Made by a program: the position numbers and the translations under genes. A stretch of 64,000 nucleotides of DNA, from positions 1 through 64,000 of the forward strand of contig CANNAV010000007.1 in NCBI GenBank assembly GCA_947502585.1, given 5' to 3'. The notes under the pieces are model-generated. The model was not told the DNA's origin. It saw nothing but the letters and a program-made list of their open reading frames with translations, and searched no databases. This stretch comes from an uncultured Pseudovibrio sp. Its GTDB lineage: Bacteria; Pseudomonadota; Alphaproteobacteria; Rhizobiales; Stappiaceae. The stretch's first letter is position 1; every line of letters starts with the position of its first letter. Of this stretch, positions 20,101 through 29,446 are shown one piece after another.

Positions 20101-22194
20101 TCAGGCCTTGCGCACTGCCACATGGATGTCGTGGAAGGGGGCGCCGCCGAAGGGGGCGGTTTGGTCGGCGCTGGTGAGGGTGTTGATGCCGTTGCCGTGC
20201 TCGTGCGCTGCGTTGGGCCAGATGCCTTCTGCGATGAGTGTGCCCTTCTGAGGGCGATCCCCAACGGTGGCGTGCAGATATACTTCACCGCGATGATTGG
20301 AGAGGATGATCCTGTCGCCCTCCTCCACGCCCAGCGCAGTAGCGTCGTCAGCGTGCAGCATAGCTGTTGGGCGGCCTTCCTTTTTCACAGAGCCCGGTGT
20401 CTCGCTGAACGTGGAGTTCAGGAACGAGCGTGCCGGAGATGTGGCAAGGCGGAACGGATAGTTCCGGGTTGGCGCTTCATTGACGTCCCAATGATCCGGC
20501 AGTGCTGGCATTTGTTGCCATGGTCCCATCGGGCCGTTGTTTGGCGCAGGCACTTTTGCCCAATTCGGTTTGAAACGGAATTTGCCGTCTTCATAGCCAA
20601 AGCCGCTGATGTAGTGGGCTTCATCGAAACCTGGCTGACAGTCGAGCCAGCGCTTTTCTTCCAGCTCCTCAAGACCACCGGGATACCCGGAGTTTTTCAG
20701 CATCCAGTCGATGTGTTCGCGAGCGCTCATATCATGAGCTTCGTGCTTATCCCCGCCCAGGCGTTTGATAAGTTCGTTCAGGACAAACAGGTTCGGCTTT
20801 GCTTCGCCCGGCGCATCGACCAGTCCGGGGCCAAACAGGATGTTCTGGTGTCCGCCGCCTTTGTAAATATCGTCGTGTTCCAGAAACTGGGTTGCCGGCA
20901 GAACCAAATCAGCCATCAGTGCGGTTTCGGTCATGAACTGTTCGTGGACTACGGTGAACAGGTCTTCGCGGGCAAAACCTTCTTTCACGAGGGTCTGTTC
21001 CGGGGCTACTGAAACCGGGTTGGTGTTCTGGATCAGCATGGCTGTGACTGGTGGGCCACCCATGAGAGCTTCACTGTCCCCGGTGAGCACCCGGCCCAGC
21101 TGAGACATGTCGAGCTTACGTATGGTGCTGTCGTGGAGCGAGTGGGCTTCGACCATAGCCATGTTAAGTCCGAAGACAGCACCGTTGTTATGAAACGCGC
21201 CGCCGCCCTCATATTGGTAGTGACCGCCAACGACCGCGATACAGCTGGCGGCGTGCATGGAGACCACCCCGTTGCGCTGGCGGGTGAAGCCGTAGCCAAG
21301 GCGGAAAAAGGTTTTCCTGGTCTCCCCGACCAGTTTTGCAAACTCTTCGATCTGCTCGATGGGCAGACCCGTGATCTTACTGGCCCACTCCGGGCTCCGG
21401 GTCTTCAGGTGCTCTTCAAGCTCCTGAGGTGCGTCGGCATATTTTTCCATGTAGGCGCGGTCGGCATAGCCGTCGCGAAACAAAACATGCATGACGGCGC
21501 AGGCGAGCGCGGCATCAGACCCCGGTTTCAGGACAAGACCGATGTCTGCCTGTTTCATGGTCTCGGTCTTATAGACGTCGATGACAACGATCCTGGCTTT
21601 ACGGGCCTTGCGGGCCCTGATGGCATGGGTCATGACATTGACCTGCGTTGCCACCGGATTGGTGCCCCAAATCACCACAGCATCGGCAAGAGCCATTTCG
21701 CGCGGGTCCGGCCCGGCAAGTTTGCCGGTTCCTGCTATATAACCTGTCCACGCCATATTGGTGCAGAAGGTCTGGTACATGCCGGAGTAGCTTTTGGCGT
21801 TGCGCAACCGGTTGATGCTGTCACGCTGTACAAGGCCCATTGTGCCTGCGAAAAAGTATGGCCAGACGGTTTGCGGGCCGTACCTCCTTTCAGCCGCTAA
21901 AAATTTCTCTGTGATTTCCTGCAATGCCTCTTCCCAGCCGATCTGTTCAAACTGGCCGGAGCCTTTGGGGCCGGTACGGCGCAAAGGTCTGGTCAGCCGG
22001 TCTGGGTGATGGAGGCGCTCGGAGTAGCGGGCGACTTTGGCGCAGATGACACCAGCGGTATAATCATTGTCACGAGTACCATGAATACGGCCTATACGCC
22101 CGTCTGCACGCACTTCGACCTCGAGTGCACATGTAGATGGGCAATCATGGGGGCATGCGGAGGCAAACCTTTGTGGCTTTTCGGGTTTAGACAT
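20101..22194 (-). CDS. molybdopterin-dependent oxidoreductase with an iron-sulfur cluster
   Basis: About 697 residues if it begins at MSKPEKPQRF (22194); an in-frame start 15 codons upstream is possible. An N-terminal 4Fe-4S motif (CPHDCPSTC, then Cys in GVICAKVARY) is followed by the large Mo-bisMGD-binding domain. This includes VIWGTNPVATQVNV, VVIDVYKTETMKQADI and LVLKPGSDAALACAV. The C-terminal dinucleotide-binding domain contains ATSPARSFLNSTF and TPFGGAPFHD. There is no Tat signal, so it is probably cytoplasmic. It belongs to the large DMSO-reductase/BisC superfamily; the substrate (formate, S- or N-oxides, others) cannot be assigned. No accessory subunits are adjacent. Confidence 0.88.
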   Translation of the reverse strand: MSKPEKPQRFASACPHDCPSTCALEVEVRADGRIGRIHGTRDNDYTAGVICAKVARYSERLHHPDRLTRPLRRTGPKGSGQFEQIGWEEALQEITEKFLAAERRYGPQTVWPYFFAGTMGLVQRDSINRLRNAKSYSGMYQTFCTNMAWTGYIAGTGKLAGPDPREMALADAVVIWGTNPVATQVNVMTHAIRARKARKARIVVIDVYKTETMKQADIGLVLKPGSDAALACAVMHVLFRDGYADRAYMEKYADAPQELEEHLKTRSPEWASKITGLPIEQIEEFAKLVGETRKTFFRLGYGFTRQRNGVVSMHAASCIAVVGGHYQYEGGGAFHNNGAVFGLNMAMVEAHSLHDSTIRKLDMSQLGRVLTGDSEALMGGPPVTAMLIQNTNPVSVAPEQTLVKEGFAREDLFTVVHEQFMTETALMADLVLPATQFLEHDDIYKGGGHQNILFGPGLVDAPGEAKPNLFVLNELIKRLGGDKHEAHDMSAREHIDWMLKNSGYPGGLEELEEKRWLDCQPGFDEAHYISGFGYEDGKFRFKPNWAKVPAPNNGPMGPWQQMPALPDHWDVNEAPTRNYPFRLATSPARSFLNSTFSETPGSVKKEGRPTAMLHADDATALGVEEGDRIILSNHRGEVYLHATVGDRPQKGTLIAEGIWPNAAHEHGNGINTLTSADQTAPFGGAPFHDIHVAVRKA

Positions 22195-22307
22195 GCGTGG
22201 CGTACTCAACAGGCTTTGGTGTTCCAGACTTGTTCTCACTGCACCGACAGACCACGGGAACGCTCAAATTGTCAAGAAAGCGCGGGTAAAAATTTCTTTA
22301 AATGACG

Positions 22308-22353
22308 ATTTCCTGAGGTTCCCCACATTCATTTCCTGAGGTTCCCCACATTC
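22308..22353. repeat. perfect 23-bp tandem duplication
   Basis: Two identical, directly adjacent 23-bp units (22308-22330 and 22331-22353), each containing TTCCTGAGGTTCCCCACA. They lie between the divergent molybdenum enzyme gene and the HAD gene, about 90 bases upstream of the latter. They may be a slippage duplication or a doubled binding site. Confidence 0.9.
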
Positions 22354-22440
22354 TATGCCGCGTGCCCCTGCCCCTTACACTTGCAAGAGGAGCTGATTCC
22401 GGTCATTCGTAGGATATGGTTTGAAGCTTGAGGACAGTCC

Positions 22441-23058
22441 ATGTTGCAGGATATCGACGTAATTGCGTGGGACTTTGACGGAGTTCTCAACCGTGACACT
22501 GTCAATGACCGCTTTATCCAGGTGCAGCTGTTTGAGAAAGATCTCGGCATTTCCTGGAACACCTTTGCTCAGGAGATGTTTACGGAGGACTTTAACGAGG
22601 TTCTGACCGGACGTCTGGATCTGAGGGACCTTTTGTCCCGCTGGGCGGAGAAGACCGGCTATACCGGCGATCTTGACCATTTTCTGCATTCCTGGTTTGA
22701 AAAGGAAGCCCACCCGGACTTTGACATGCTGGTTCTGATGCGAAAGCTTTCCGGTACTCATGTGCGGCAGGTACTTGCGACAAACAACGAGGGGCGGCGT
22801 ACACGCTATATTGAAGAAGAGATGGGCTATAAGGATCGGGTTGAGACAGTCTTTGCGTCAGGCCGCATGGGCGTGGCCAAGCCCGGCGCTGAGTTTTTCA
22901 TGTATGTCACCGAGGCTCTTAAGGTTCCTGCCGGGCGGATGCTGTTGATTGATGACCGGGAAGAAAACATCCTGTCCGCGCTGGATATGGGCTGGCAGGC
23001 GCTGCATTTTACCACAAACACCCGTGAGCAGATCATTAAGATGCTGGGAGAGTTTTAA
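22441..23058 (+). CDS. HAD-superfamily hydrolase
   Basis: 205 residues with all four HAD motifs. The nucleophile region is WDFDGVLNRD (Asp11 and Asp13), motif II is LATNNEG, motif III Lys lies in GVAKPGAEFF, and motif IV is LLIDDREENI. An alpha-helical cap is inserted after motif I. Such enzymes are small-molecule phosphatases or dehalogenases; the exact substrate is unknown. The gene is solitary and converges with a TetR regulator 18 bases downstream. Confidence 0.88.
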   Translation: MLQDIDVIAWDFDGVLNRDTVNDRFIQVQLFEKDLGISWNTFAQEMFTEDFNEVLTGRLDLRDLLSRWAEKTGYTGDLDHFLHSWFEKEAHPDFDMLVLMRKLSGTHVRQVLATNNEGRRTRYIEEEMGYKDRVETVFASGRMGVAKPGAEFFMYVTEALKVPAGRMLLIDDREENILSALDMGWQALHFTTNTREQIIKMLGEF

Positions 23059-23076
23059 GGTTTGCCGACGGGTCTC

Positions 23077-23640
23077 TTATTTCCTGACCGCTTCCCAGGC
23101 CATTTTCACCAGAAATGCCCGGTCTTTATCCGGAACAGTCCGCTCCGTGCTTAAGAGTGTATAGGCCGGACCGACGATGAGCGCAGATGCGAGGGACCAC
23201 GGAATGGGTTTCACAGCTCCCAGCGCATGCCATGTGGCGTAGAGCGCCTTTCCCTGCAGATTGACGTTCTCCATCTCTTGCCTGATGGTTTTGAAATCCT
23301 CTGTCGTTTGGGCTTTGACCTTAAGCTCTTCAAAGAGGCGAAACAGATCAGGATTTGCACTGCCCCATCTCAACAAGCCATTGACAGAGGCCTTGATGGT
23401 ATCTTCAGCGCTGGCGGTTTGAAGTGTATTGCGTGTTTCTCTGGTCCACCCGGCAACAGCCTGATCCCACAGCGCCACAGCGATATCCGGTTTTCCTTTA
23501 AAAAAGTGATGGATGCTACCAGTAGTCGTGCCGCTTTTATTGCTGATTTGCACAATCGAGGTGCTTGTGTAGCCTTGCTCTAAAAACAGCTCCAGCCCCG
23601 CATCCAGTATGGATTGATATATGTTGTTTTCATTGACCAC
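23077..23640 (-). CDS. TetR/AcrR-family transcriptional regulator
   Basis: 187 residues from a GTG start. An N-terminal helix-turn-helix domain (about 6-52: ILDAGLELFLEQGYTSTSI, then GTTTGSIHHFFKGK) is followed by a helical ligand-binding domain. These proteins act as ligand-released repressors. The target gene is not obvious: the next gene on this strand upstream is another regulator, and the HAD gene converges from the other side. Confidence 0.88.
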   Translation of the reverse strand: MVNENNIYQSILDAGLELFLEQGYTSTSIVQISNKSGTTTGSIHHFFKGKPDIAVALWDQAVAGWTRETRNTLQTASAEDTIKASVNGLLRWGSANPDLFRLFEELKVKAQTTEDFKTIRQEMENVNLQGKALYATWHALGAVKPIPWSLASALIVGPAYTLLSTERTVPDKDRAFLVKMAWEAVRK

Positions 23641-23908
23641 AGGAACACCGCTTCACTACATGTCAGAATACCATTCCAGAGCGTATTCCCTAAAAGTGGC
23701 CTCGGCCCTGAATTAAGAATAGGCACGAAAATTAGTGAGGTAACATGCCCTGTTATATGAGCAGCGTGTCGGGTCTGCAAAGAAGAACCGTACCAATGCA
23801 AAGAGACGTTTAAAAGCACCAGAAGTATTTAATATTGATGCGTTGTGAATCCGGGCTTCCAAAATGTCATGATACACCACCAGTGCAACAGTGATTGCCT
23901 GAGGCATT

Positions 23909-24532
23909 TTAGAAGTTGGAGCCTTTTTTCAAATGATTGACGAGCACTTCCAGGCTCAGGTTTGCCATCCTGTAAAGTTCTTCATGGGACATGCCCTGAT
24001 GCACCATGACGGAGAGGCCTTCAATGACCATGCAGTAGAACCTGGCCAGTGCTGAGGCTTTATCATCGTTGTGAAGTTCGCCTTTGCACAGGGTAAACTT
24101 ATGGATGAAATGTTCCATGCCTTCTGACTTCATCTTCCGCAGCGCTTCTGACAAGTCGGGATCAAGGTCTGCGATATCCATGAGGGTATGGAATCGCGTG
24201 GCTGTTCCGGCAGCATGTTGTTCCCGTGAGAGTTCAATGAACTCGAAAAGCACGGCCTCAATTGCATGGTACAGCGTTGAGTGAAGCGCAAGAACGGACT
24301 GGAGCTGGCGATGGAACTTGGAGAAATACCAGTGCAGGGCCGCTGCACAAAACTGCTCCTTGGTAGTAAAATGCTCTTTAATAAAGTCTCCTGATGCTCC
24401 GCTTGCTGCCGCAAGGTCTTCCAGAGTGGAATGCTGAAACCCTCGCAGCATCAAAACTTTAACGCAGGAATCTAAAGCGGTTTCAAGTTCAGGTGATAAC
24501 TCACCCTCGCGGATGGGGTTTAATGAGGACAT
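23909..24532 (-). CDS. second TetR-family transcriptional regulator
   Basis: 207 residues. The helix-turn-helix is at about 20-62 (CVKVLMLRGFQHSTLEDLAAASGAS, with the family-typical Phe-Thr-Thr-Lys-Glu after it), and a mostly helical C-terminal domain follows. The sequence is not close to its neighbour at 23077. An inverted repeat sits directly at its start codon and could be an autoregulatory operator. The regulated partner gene is not evident. Confidence 0.85.
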   Translation of the reverse strand: MSSLNPIREGELSPELETALDSCVKVLMLRGFQHSTLEDLAAASGASGDFIKEHFTTKEQFCAAALHWYFSKFHRQLQSVLALHSTLYHAIEAVLFEFIELSREQHAAGTATRFHTLMDIADLDPDLSEALRKMKSEGMEHFIHKFTLCKGELHNDDKASALARFYCMVIEGLSVMVHQGMSHEELYRMANLSLEVLVNHLKKGSNF

Positions 24533-24534
24533 GA

Positions 24535-24553
24535 TACGAGTATACGTTTCGTA
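24535..24553. promoter_or_regulatory. candidate operator at the start of the second TetR gene
   Basis: TACGA (24535-24539) and TCGTA (24549-24553) form a 5-bp inverted repeat around a 9-base AT-rich centre, 2 bases upstream of the ATG. Size and spacing fit a TetR-type palindrome. The repeat is short, so chance is possible. Confidence 0.35.
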
Positions 24554-24980
24554 AGGGGGGGCAACAATCCCGTTTTCCCGCTATGGGTAACGAGGACAAA
24601 AGAGAACTCCCCTGTCCTGGTGGATTTCCTTCATCTTCTGTAAAGGGCCACGGCAGTAAACAGTGAGAAGGCATCTTCAATTTGCTGTACAGCTGCGATG
24701 ATATAGTTAAGCCTGCTTTTGGCTGAACACGGGCAGGAATAAAACCTGTTGTCAAAACCACCTCTGGCCGAGGTCCTGTGAATTAAGAACTTAGACGCTC
24801 CTTTTGCGGAGCCTGTGACAGTGGGTGGTAACAGTGCCGTGCTGCTCCCTGAAAAATTCAGGCAACAATCTGGTAAAATCAGTCATTCAGGTATTTTGGA
24901 ACAAAACAGGGTTGCCCAGGACTAAGCCAGCTCTGTGCAAACGGAACCGGCTTCATTTAAACTCACCTAGCTTGCCAAGA
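24554..24980. other. intergenic stretch without a recognisable gene
   Basis: About 430 bases between the TetR gene and the HbpS-like gene end. The only structure noted is a weak hairpin (GCTCC / GGAGC, 24797-24812). No credible coding frame was found. Confidence 0.5.
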
Positions 24981-25454
24981 TCAGCGCATGGCCTCTACGG
25001 CTGCTTTTGCGCAGGCTGCATCGTTTTCCATGGAGCTGCCAGCAACGCCGATAGCGCCTACGAGTGCGTTTTCACCCACAATAATTGGCAGGCCACCTGC
25101 AATTGCCAGAGTGCCAGGTAACTGTTTAAAGACCGGCGCCTTTTCCAGTATTTCATTCACCTGCTCGGTTGACATGCCCCAGGACAAAGATGTGCTGGCC
25201 TTAAGTGTTGCGCCTTTGTAGCTGGCAGGCAGTGCGTCATCCATGCGGGCAGATGCAACAACATCCTCCCCCCTGTCCAGAATAACGATGGACATGTTCC
25301 ATCCGTTTTCCTTTGCCAGAGCCACACAGGCGCTCATGCCCTTGCCGGTTGCATCAAGGCTTAAATATGGCCGGGTTTTACCCTGAGCGGTTGCCGCGCT
25401 TGCCACCAGTGCCAGAGACGCCCTCAAGAGAAGAGATTTTACATTAATTTTCAT
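24981..25454 (-). CDS. exported HbpS/GlcG-family (DUF336) protein
   Basis: 157 residues. A signal peptide (SLLLRASLALVASAATAQG) precedes a single DUF336/HbpS-like domain: ACVALAKENGWNMSIVILDRGEDVVASARMD, then GGLPIIVGENALVGAIGVAGSS and a terminal C-A-K-A-A-V-E-A. Secreted members of this family bind haem or cobalamin-type ligands, and cytoplasmic GlcG copies accompany glycolate genes. The signal peptide favours a periplasmic, ligand-binding role. It is transcribed alone, downstream of ndk on the same strand with an intervening hairpin. Confidence 0.87.
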   Translation of the reverse strand: MKINVKSLLLRASLALVASAATAQGKTRPYLSLDATGKGMSACVALAKENGWNMSIVILDRGEDVVASARMDDALPASYKGATLKASTSLSWGMSTEQVNEILEKAPVFKQLPGTLAIAGGLPIIVGENALVGAIGVAGSSMENDAACAKAAVEAMR

Positions 25455-25601
25455 GAGTTTATCTCGCGTCCTATTTCTTTCCCCAAGTGCGCGCGAAACA
25501 AATTTTAAAATTATGTCGGAATCAAGGGATATCAGCGAAAATATGAGTTTATCCAGAAATTTTTCTCAATTACTTACTGGCGCGTTAGATTTTTTGTCAA
25601 G

Positions 25602-25639
25602 AAAAGACCCGCTCAGCGCAAACAAGCATCAGGCGGGCC
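25602..25639 (-). terminator. terminator downstream of ndk
   Basis: Read on the minus strand, GGCCCGC pairs with GCGGGTC (one G-U) across a 20-base loop and runs into TTTTC. It lies about 40 bases past the ndk stop and separates ndk from the HbpS-like gene. Confidence 0.6.
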
Positions 25640-25679
25640 TCACGGGATTTCAGCAGACAGCTAAAATTGCTGAGCTGAA

Positions 25680-26102
25680 TTAGCCTACAATTTCGGTGCC
25701 GGAGAACCAGTATGCAATTTCTTCAGCAGCTGATTCAGGAGCATCAGAACCGTGTACGGAATTTTCGCCGATCGACAGAGCGAATTCCTTACGGACGGTG
25801 CCTTCCGCAGCATCTGCAGGGTTGGTAGCGCCCATGACTTCACGGTTTTTCGCGATTGCATTTTCGCCTTCCAGAACCTGAACGATGGTTGGACCGGAAG
25901 ACATGAATTCAGTCAGTTCGCCAAAGAAAGGACGTTCTTTGTGTACTGCATAGAAACCTTCAGCTTCGCGCAGGGACATCCAAACGCGCCTGGATGCTAC
26001 AACGCGAAGGCCAGCTTCTTCAAGCTTTGCGGTGATAGCACCGGTCAGGTTGCGTTTGGTCGCATCCGGCTTGATCATGGAAAACGTGCGTTCAATCGCC
26101 AT
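25680..26102 (-). CDS. ndk: nucleoside diphosphate kinase
   Basis: 140 residues, the normal length. It equilibrates nucleoside tri- and diphosphates through a phospho-histidine intermediate. It begins [18 protein letters not shown]; the catalytic His is in [12 protein letters not shown]. The ATG at 26102 has GCAGG upstream, and the longer frame to 26231 is not family-like. The gene is monocistronic, with a terminator on the distal side. Confidence 0.97.
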   Translation of the reverse strand: MAIERTFSMIKPDATKRNLTGAITAKLEEAGLRVVASRRVWMSLREAEGFYAVHKERPFFGELTEFMSSGPTIVQVLEGENAIAKNREVMGATNPADAAEGTVRKEFALSIGENSVHGSDAPESAAEEIAYWFSGTEIVG

Positions 26103-26565
26103 CGTTATTACCTGCAGTTTGTCACGAGCTTCCAAAGGGCAGCTCTCATTTAAAAATCTTTTCCTGCAACGCCCTGAACAGACGTTACAAGGTTCGCGCG
26201 AGATATACTTAAACTCTCGTTTAAAAAGCAAGAGGGTATATCCGTATTCCCACGTTGTCCTACGTGAAAACTGCAGAAAACAGACGATTATGACTCATTA
26301 ATGACAATTGTAGCGCTGTTTCCAGCCCCTGTGCCGGTGCGCCCGATGCTCCTCTTCCGTATGTGCCCTGTTATTTTGTTGAAGGCTACTCCAGGAACAC
26401 AATAACGCAAATACAGACACCCGGCAAAAAGGGTCATGCCAAATATACTTTTCAGGTTGCGGCTACACGCCTTCCCCCGCGGCCGGTTTGTTTGAGGTGG
26501 GTCAATTTACTGGCGTTCAAAGGCGTGCATTGTTCCTGCTACAGACATAGCAAGAGGACACCCTT
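26103..26565. promoter_or_regulatory. divergent intergenic region between ndk and the DinB gene
   Basis: 463 bases with no supported gene. It must hold the ndk promoter and that of the DinB-family gene, whose ribosome site AGAGGA lies just before 26566. No repeat or operator stood out. Confidence 0.4.
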
Positions 26566-27099
26566 ATGAAAGCAGTATTTGTAATGTATGCCTCCTATAA
26601 CAAGTGGGCGAACGATCTATTGCTTCAGGAATGCGAACAGGTCACCACGGAAGAGTACCACCGTAATCTTGGCGTTTTTTTCGACTCCATTCATGGCACC
26701 ATGGATCACCTGTATGTGGCAGATAAGGTCTGGCTCTACCGCTTTACTGGCCAGGGCGATCCGATTGACAGCATTGACGAGCAGTTGACCAGCGACTTTG
26801 CCACCTTGCAGGAAAAACGCAGGCAGCTGGATGATCGTATCTGTTCAGTGATTGACCAGATGCAGGAGAAAGACTTCCTGCGCACAATAATTTATCGTAC
26901 CGTGCGCAAGCCGCTGGTGACGCAGCAGCCTCTTGGTGCAGCGCTGTTCCACTTCTTTAACCACCAGACCCACCACCGCGGACAGGTGCATGCCATGCTG
27001 ACCCAGCAGGGCCGCACTCCAGCGGCGCTGGACATGATCTACTTCCAGCGTGAGACCGGTCAGTGGATGGCGAAAGAAGAGGATATGATCACCGCCTGA
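26566..27099 (+). CDS. DinB-family protein
   Basis: 177 residues, four-helix bundle. The three metal-binding histidines expected in the DinB/YfiT fold are visible: one in IHGTMDHL and two in HFFNHQTHHRGQVHAML. Family members are thiol or metal-dependent transferases and hydrolases, often without a known substrate. AGAGGA precedes the ATG. It converges with the YfcC-type gene through a shared hairpin. Confidence 0.87.
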   Translation: MKAVFVMYASYNKWANDLLLQECEQVTTEEYHRNLGVFFDSIHGTMDHLYVADKVWLYRFTGQGDPIDSIDEQLTSDFATLQEKRRQLDDRICSVIDQMQEKDFLRTIIYRTVRKPLVTQQPLGAALFHFFNHQTHHRGQVHAMLTQQGRTPAALDMIYFQRETGQWMAKEEDMITA

Positions 27100-27150
27100 C
27101 AGAGCCTTACATAAGTTCAGCGCAGATCCTCTTGCCTCTTCCCGAAAGCC

Positions 27151-27208
27151 AGAACCAAAACCAAAACCAAAACAGTTTGCCACTCGCCTTGAGCTGACAG
27201 ACTGTTTT
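27151..27208. terminator. likely bidirectional terminator with a short tandem repeat
   Basis: AAAACAGT (27169-27176) and ACTGTTTT (27201-27208) form an 8-bp stem in the gap between two convergent genes, followed by T-rich sequence on each strand. Its left side merges with three copies of CCAAAA (27155-27173). Confidence 0.55.
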
Positions 27209-27223
27209 TGTTTTGCCGGGCCT

Positions 27224-28627
27224 TTAATACACACTCAGCGACAGCGCCAGTGTGATCAGCACGAACAGCATGCACACCAGCGGCATGCAGAAGCGCAGCC
27301 AGGCGTGGTAAGGTACGCGGCCAATGGCCAGACCGCCCATAACAACAGCAAAAGTCGGGTTGACCAGATTCAGCAGGCCGCTGGCTGACTGAAAGGCGGT
27401 GACCACAAACTCCGCGCCCACATCTGAAAAGCCGGCAAGCGGTGCCATGATGGGCATGGAGAGGACGGCCAGCCCGGACGAAGACGGGACGAAGAACGAC
27501 AACATCAGCTCCAGCCAGAAGACAACGTTAATGAAAGCGACCTTGTCCAGTCCGCTCAGGATCTGCTCTGACCAGTGGAGCACTGTGTCGGTGATTGAGC
27601 CCGCGTTCATAACCACAACAATGCCACGGGCTACACCGATGATCAGCGCTACACCCAGAAGATCCCTGGCTCCATCAAGGAAGTTGTCGATATAGGCGTG
27701 TTCTCCCATACGGGTGATGATGGCGACGAGGATGGAGGCGCCAAGGAACAGGGCCGACATTTCCGCCATCCACCAGCCCAGCGCGGACACGCCATAGACC
27801 AGCATACCGAAAGATGCCGCGAAGATGACCAGCACTCTGGCGTGGGTATGGGAGAACTCCGGCAGGTCCTCGCTGGTCAGACCGCGCAGGAAGTGCTTTT
27901 CATTGTCTTTCTGCAAATCCGCAATCAGGGACCTGGAGTGATCCGCCTTTATTTTAGCCGCGTAGCGCATGACCCAGAACACGCAGATGCACCAGCCAAT
28001 AACCAGGATCGTGAGGCGCAAACCGATGCCTTTGGTGAACGGGATACCCGCTGCATCCGAGGCGATGGCCGTGGCAAAGGGGTTGACGGTTGAGCCCAGC
28101 GTTCCCATGCCTGCGCCAAGCAGGATCACGGCCACACCGGTGAGAGAATCATAGCCTGCCCGGACCATCATGGAAATGACAAGGGCATAGAAAGCCAGCG
28201 TCTCCTCCGCCATGCCATCAACCGTGCCCCCTATAGCGAACAGGGCCATCAGGATAGGGATCATTAATCGCTCCCGTCCTTTCAGGGCCGTCAGGACGCG
28301 GGCTATTCCGGCATCAATTGCCCCCGTACGCTTAACCACCATCAGATAACCGCCGATAACCAGCACGAAAACCGAGACATTGATGGCGTTGGCCTGTCCG
28401 GTTTTTGGGTTATAGAGCCCGGCGATCGGGGCCATGAGAACCTCTATGGGGCCTTGCGGGGTTTTTTCCACCTCATGATAGCTGCCCGGCACCGGCACCA
28501 TCTTGCCCAGCTCAGCGTTCAAGGTGCGATCATACTTGCCTGCCGGGATGAACCAGGTTGCTATTGCAACCAGAATCGTTAGCGTGAACAGGATAGTAAA
28601 CGCGGTGGGAAATCTGGATTTTGACAT
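27224..28627 (-). CDS. YfcC-family inner-membrane carrier (C4-dicarboxylate/amino-acid type)
   Basis: 467 residues with 11-13 membrane helices. The start (RFPTAFTILFTLTILVAIATW, then FIPAGKYDR) and blocks such as SSSGLAVLSMPIMAPLAGFSD and NLVNPTFAVVMGGLAIGRVPY are characteristic of the YfcC/DcuC-like family. Homologues move dicarboxylates or basic amino acids; the substrate here is not readable. No transport partner is adjacent. It converges with the DinB gene. Confidence 0.9.
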   Translation of the reverse strand: MSKSRFPTAFTILFTLTILVAIATWFIPAGKYDRTLNAELGKMVPVPGSYHEVEKTPQGPIEVLMAPIAGLYNPKTGQANAINVSVFVLVIGGYLMVVKRTGAIDAGIARVLTALKGRERLMIPILMALFAIGGTVDGMAEETLAFYALVISMMVRAGYDSLTGVAVILLGAGMGTLGSTVNPFATAIASDAAGIPFTKGIGLRLTILVIGWCICVFWVMRYAAKIKADHSRSLIADLQKDNEKHFLRGLTSEDLPEFSHTHARVLVIFAASFGMLVYGVSALGWWMAEMSALFLGASILVAIITRMGEHAYIDNFLDGARDLLGVALIIGVARGIVVVMNAGSITDTVLHWSEQILSGLDKVAFINVVFWLELMLSFFVPSSSGLAVLSMPIMAPLAGFSDVGAEFVVTAFQSASGLLNLVNPTFAVVMGGLAIGRVPYHAWLRFCMPLVCMLFVLITLALSLSVY

Positions 28628-28774
28628 AAGAAGCGCCCGGGTAATGGTGGTGACCGTCTTTTTCAGTGCCTCTGATTAAACCTGTGATTTTCCCTGTTTG
28701 GCATTCCCTTATTTAAGGGGCAGACAAAACTCTTTATCCGACTGCTGAGGACGATATCTTATCCGGCGGGTTTT

Positions 28775-29146
28775 ATGAGTATTTCAAAGAAGAGCATTTT
28801 GGAGGGTGACGAATCTTCTTTTGCTGAATGAGCTGCTGCGGTCTTTGAAACGTATCCGGATGATAAGCGCGCCCGTTTGCTGGAGCTGCGCTCTTTAATT
28901 TTCAACTGTGCCCAGTGCCTCTTTGTTCCCTCCTCTCTCACTGAGACCCTGAATTGGGGGAGCCATCCTGTCGGCCTTTGACCGAACTCGGTGGCATCAC
29001 CGTGCGCCTGCACTGGAAACCCAGGTTTGGTAAGTGCCTACGCCTTTTCGTTCATTGCCAGACCACCCTCTTTATCGGCATACGCGCTCTTTTTGGCGAC
29101 ACCCATTCCTTTGACGGCTACCGCTGCCTCCGGGGGCCTGTTAGCT
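28775..29146 (+). pseudogene. broken DUF1801-family gene
   Basis: From the ATG at 28775 the frame gives MSISKKSILEGDESSFAE, then an internal TGA at 28829-28831. Reading on gives AAVFETYPDDKRARLLELRS and SSLTETLNWG. At 28955-28960 one base is missing, and the frame shifts to GEPSCRPLTELGGITVRLHW, then LRLFVHCQTTLF and FDGYRC. These blocks match the order expected in DUF1801 proteins (LNWGEPSY, TTVRLHWKPR, LFVHCQTTL). One stop plus one frameshift make it non-functional. The gene lies in the 819-base gap between the YfcC-type gene and the ABC-F gene; the remaining parts of that gap show nothing else. Confidence 0.75.
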
Positions 29147-29446
29147 GAGAGTATCCACGCAAGGTGGCTGAGCATTTTGCGGCTGAGGCGTTCAGATCCG
29201 GGAGTAACCGGGACAAAACCGAAAATTCTCATTTCAAATTTAAACTGCTCCGCTCTCCAGGATCGCTTTTGTCCACTTAGTCCGCCAGTATCTGCGAAGA
29301 TATATGACAGTCACCGCAAACTATCCTGAACTTAAGTGTCCGACTCACATGACTGCGAACCTGCAAATCTCCCGAGAGTGAGTATATCTTTCTCTTGCAT
29401 CCTTTGCCTCTTGCAAATTGAAGAAAGAGCGGGCAAACAGCGTGGC

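Noticed and set aside
27151-27173. CCAAAA tandem repeat as a CRISPR or regulatory array
   Set aside because: Only three 6-base units without spacers; it merges with the arm of a terminator hairpin.
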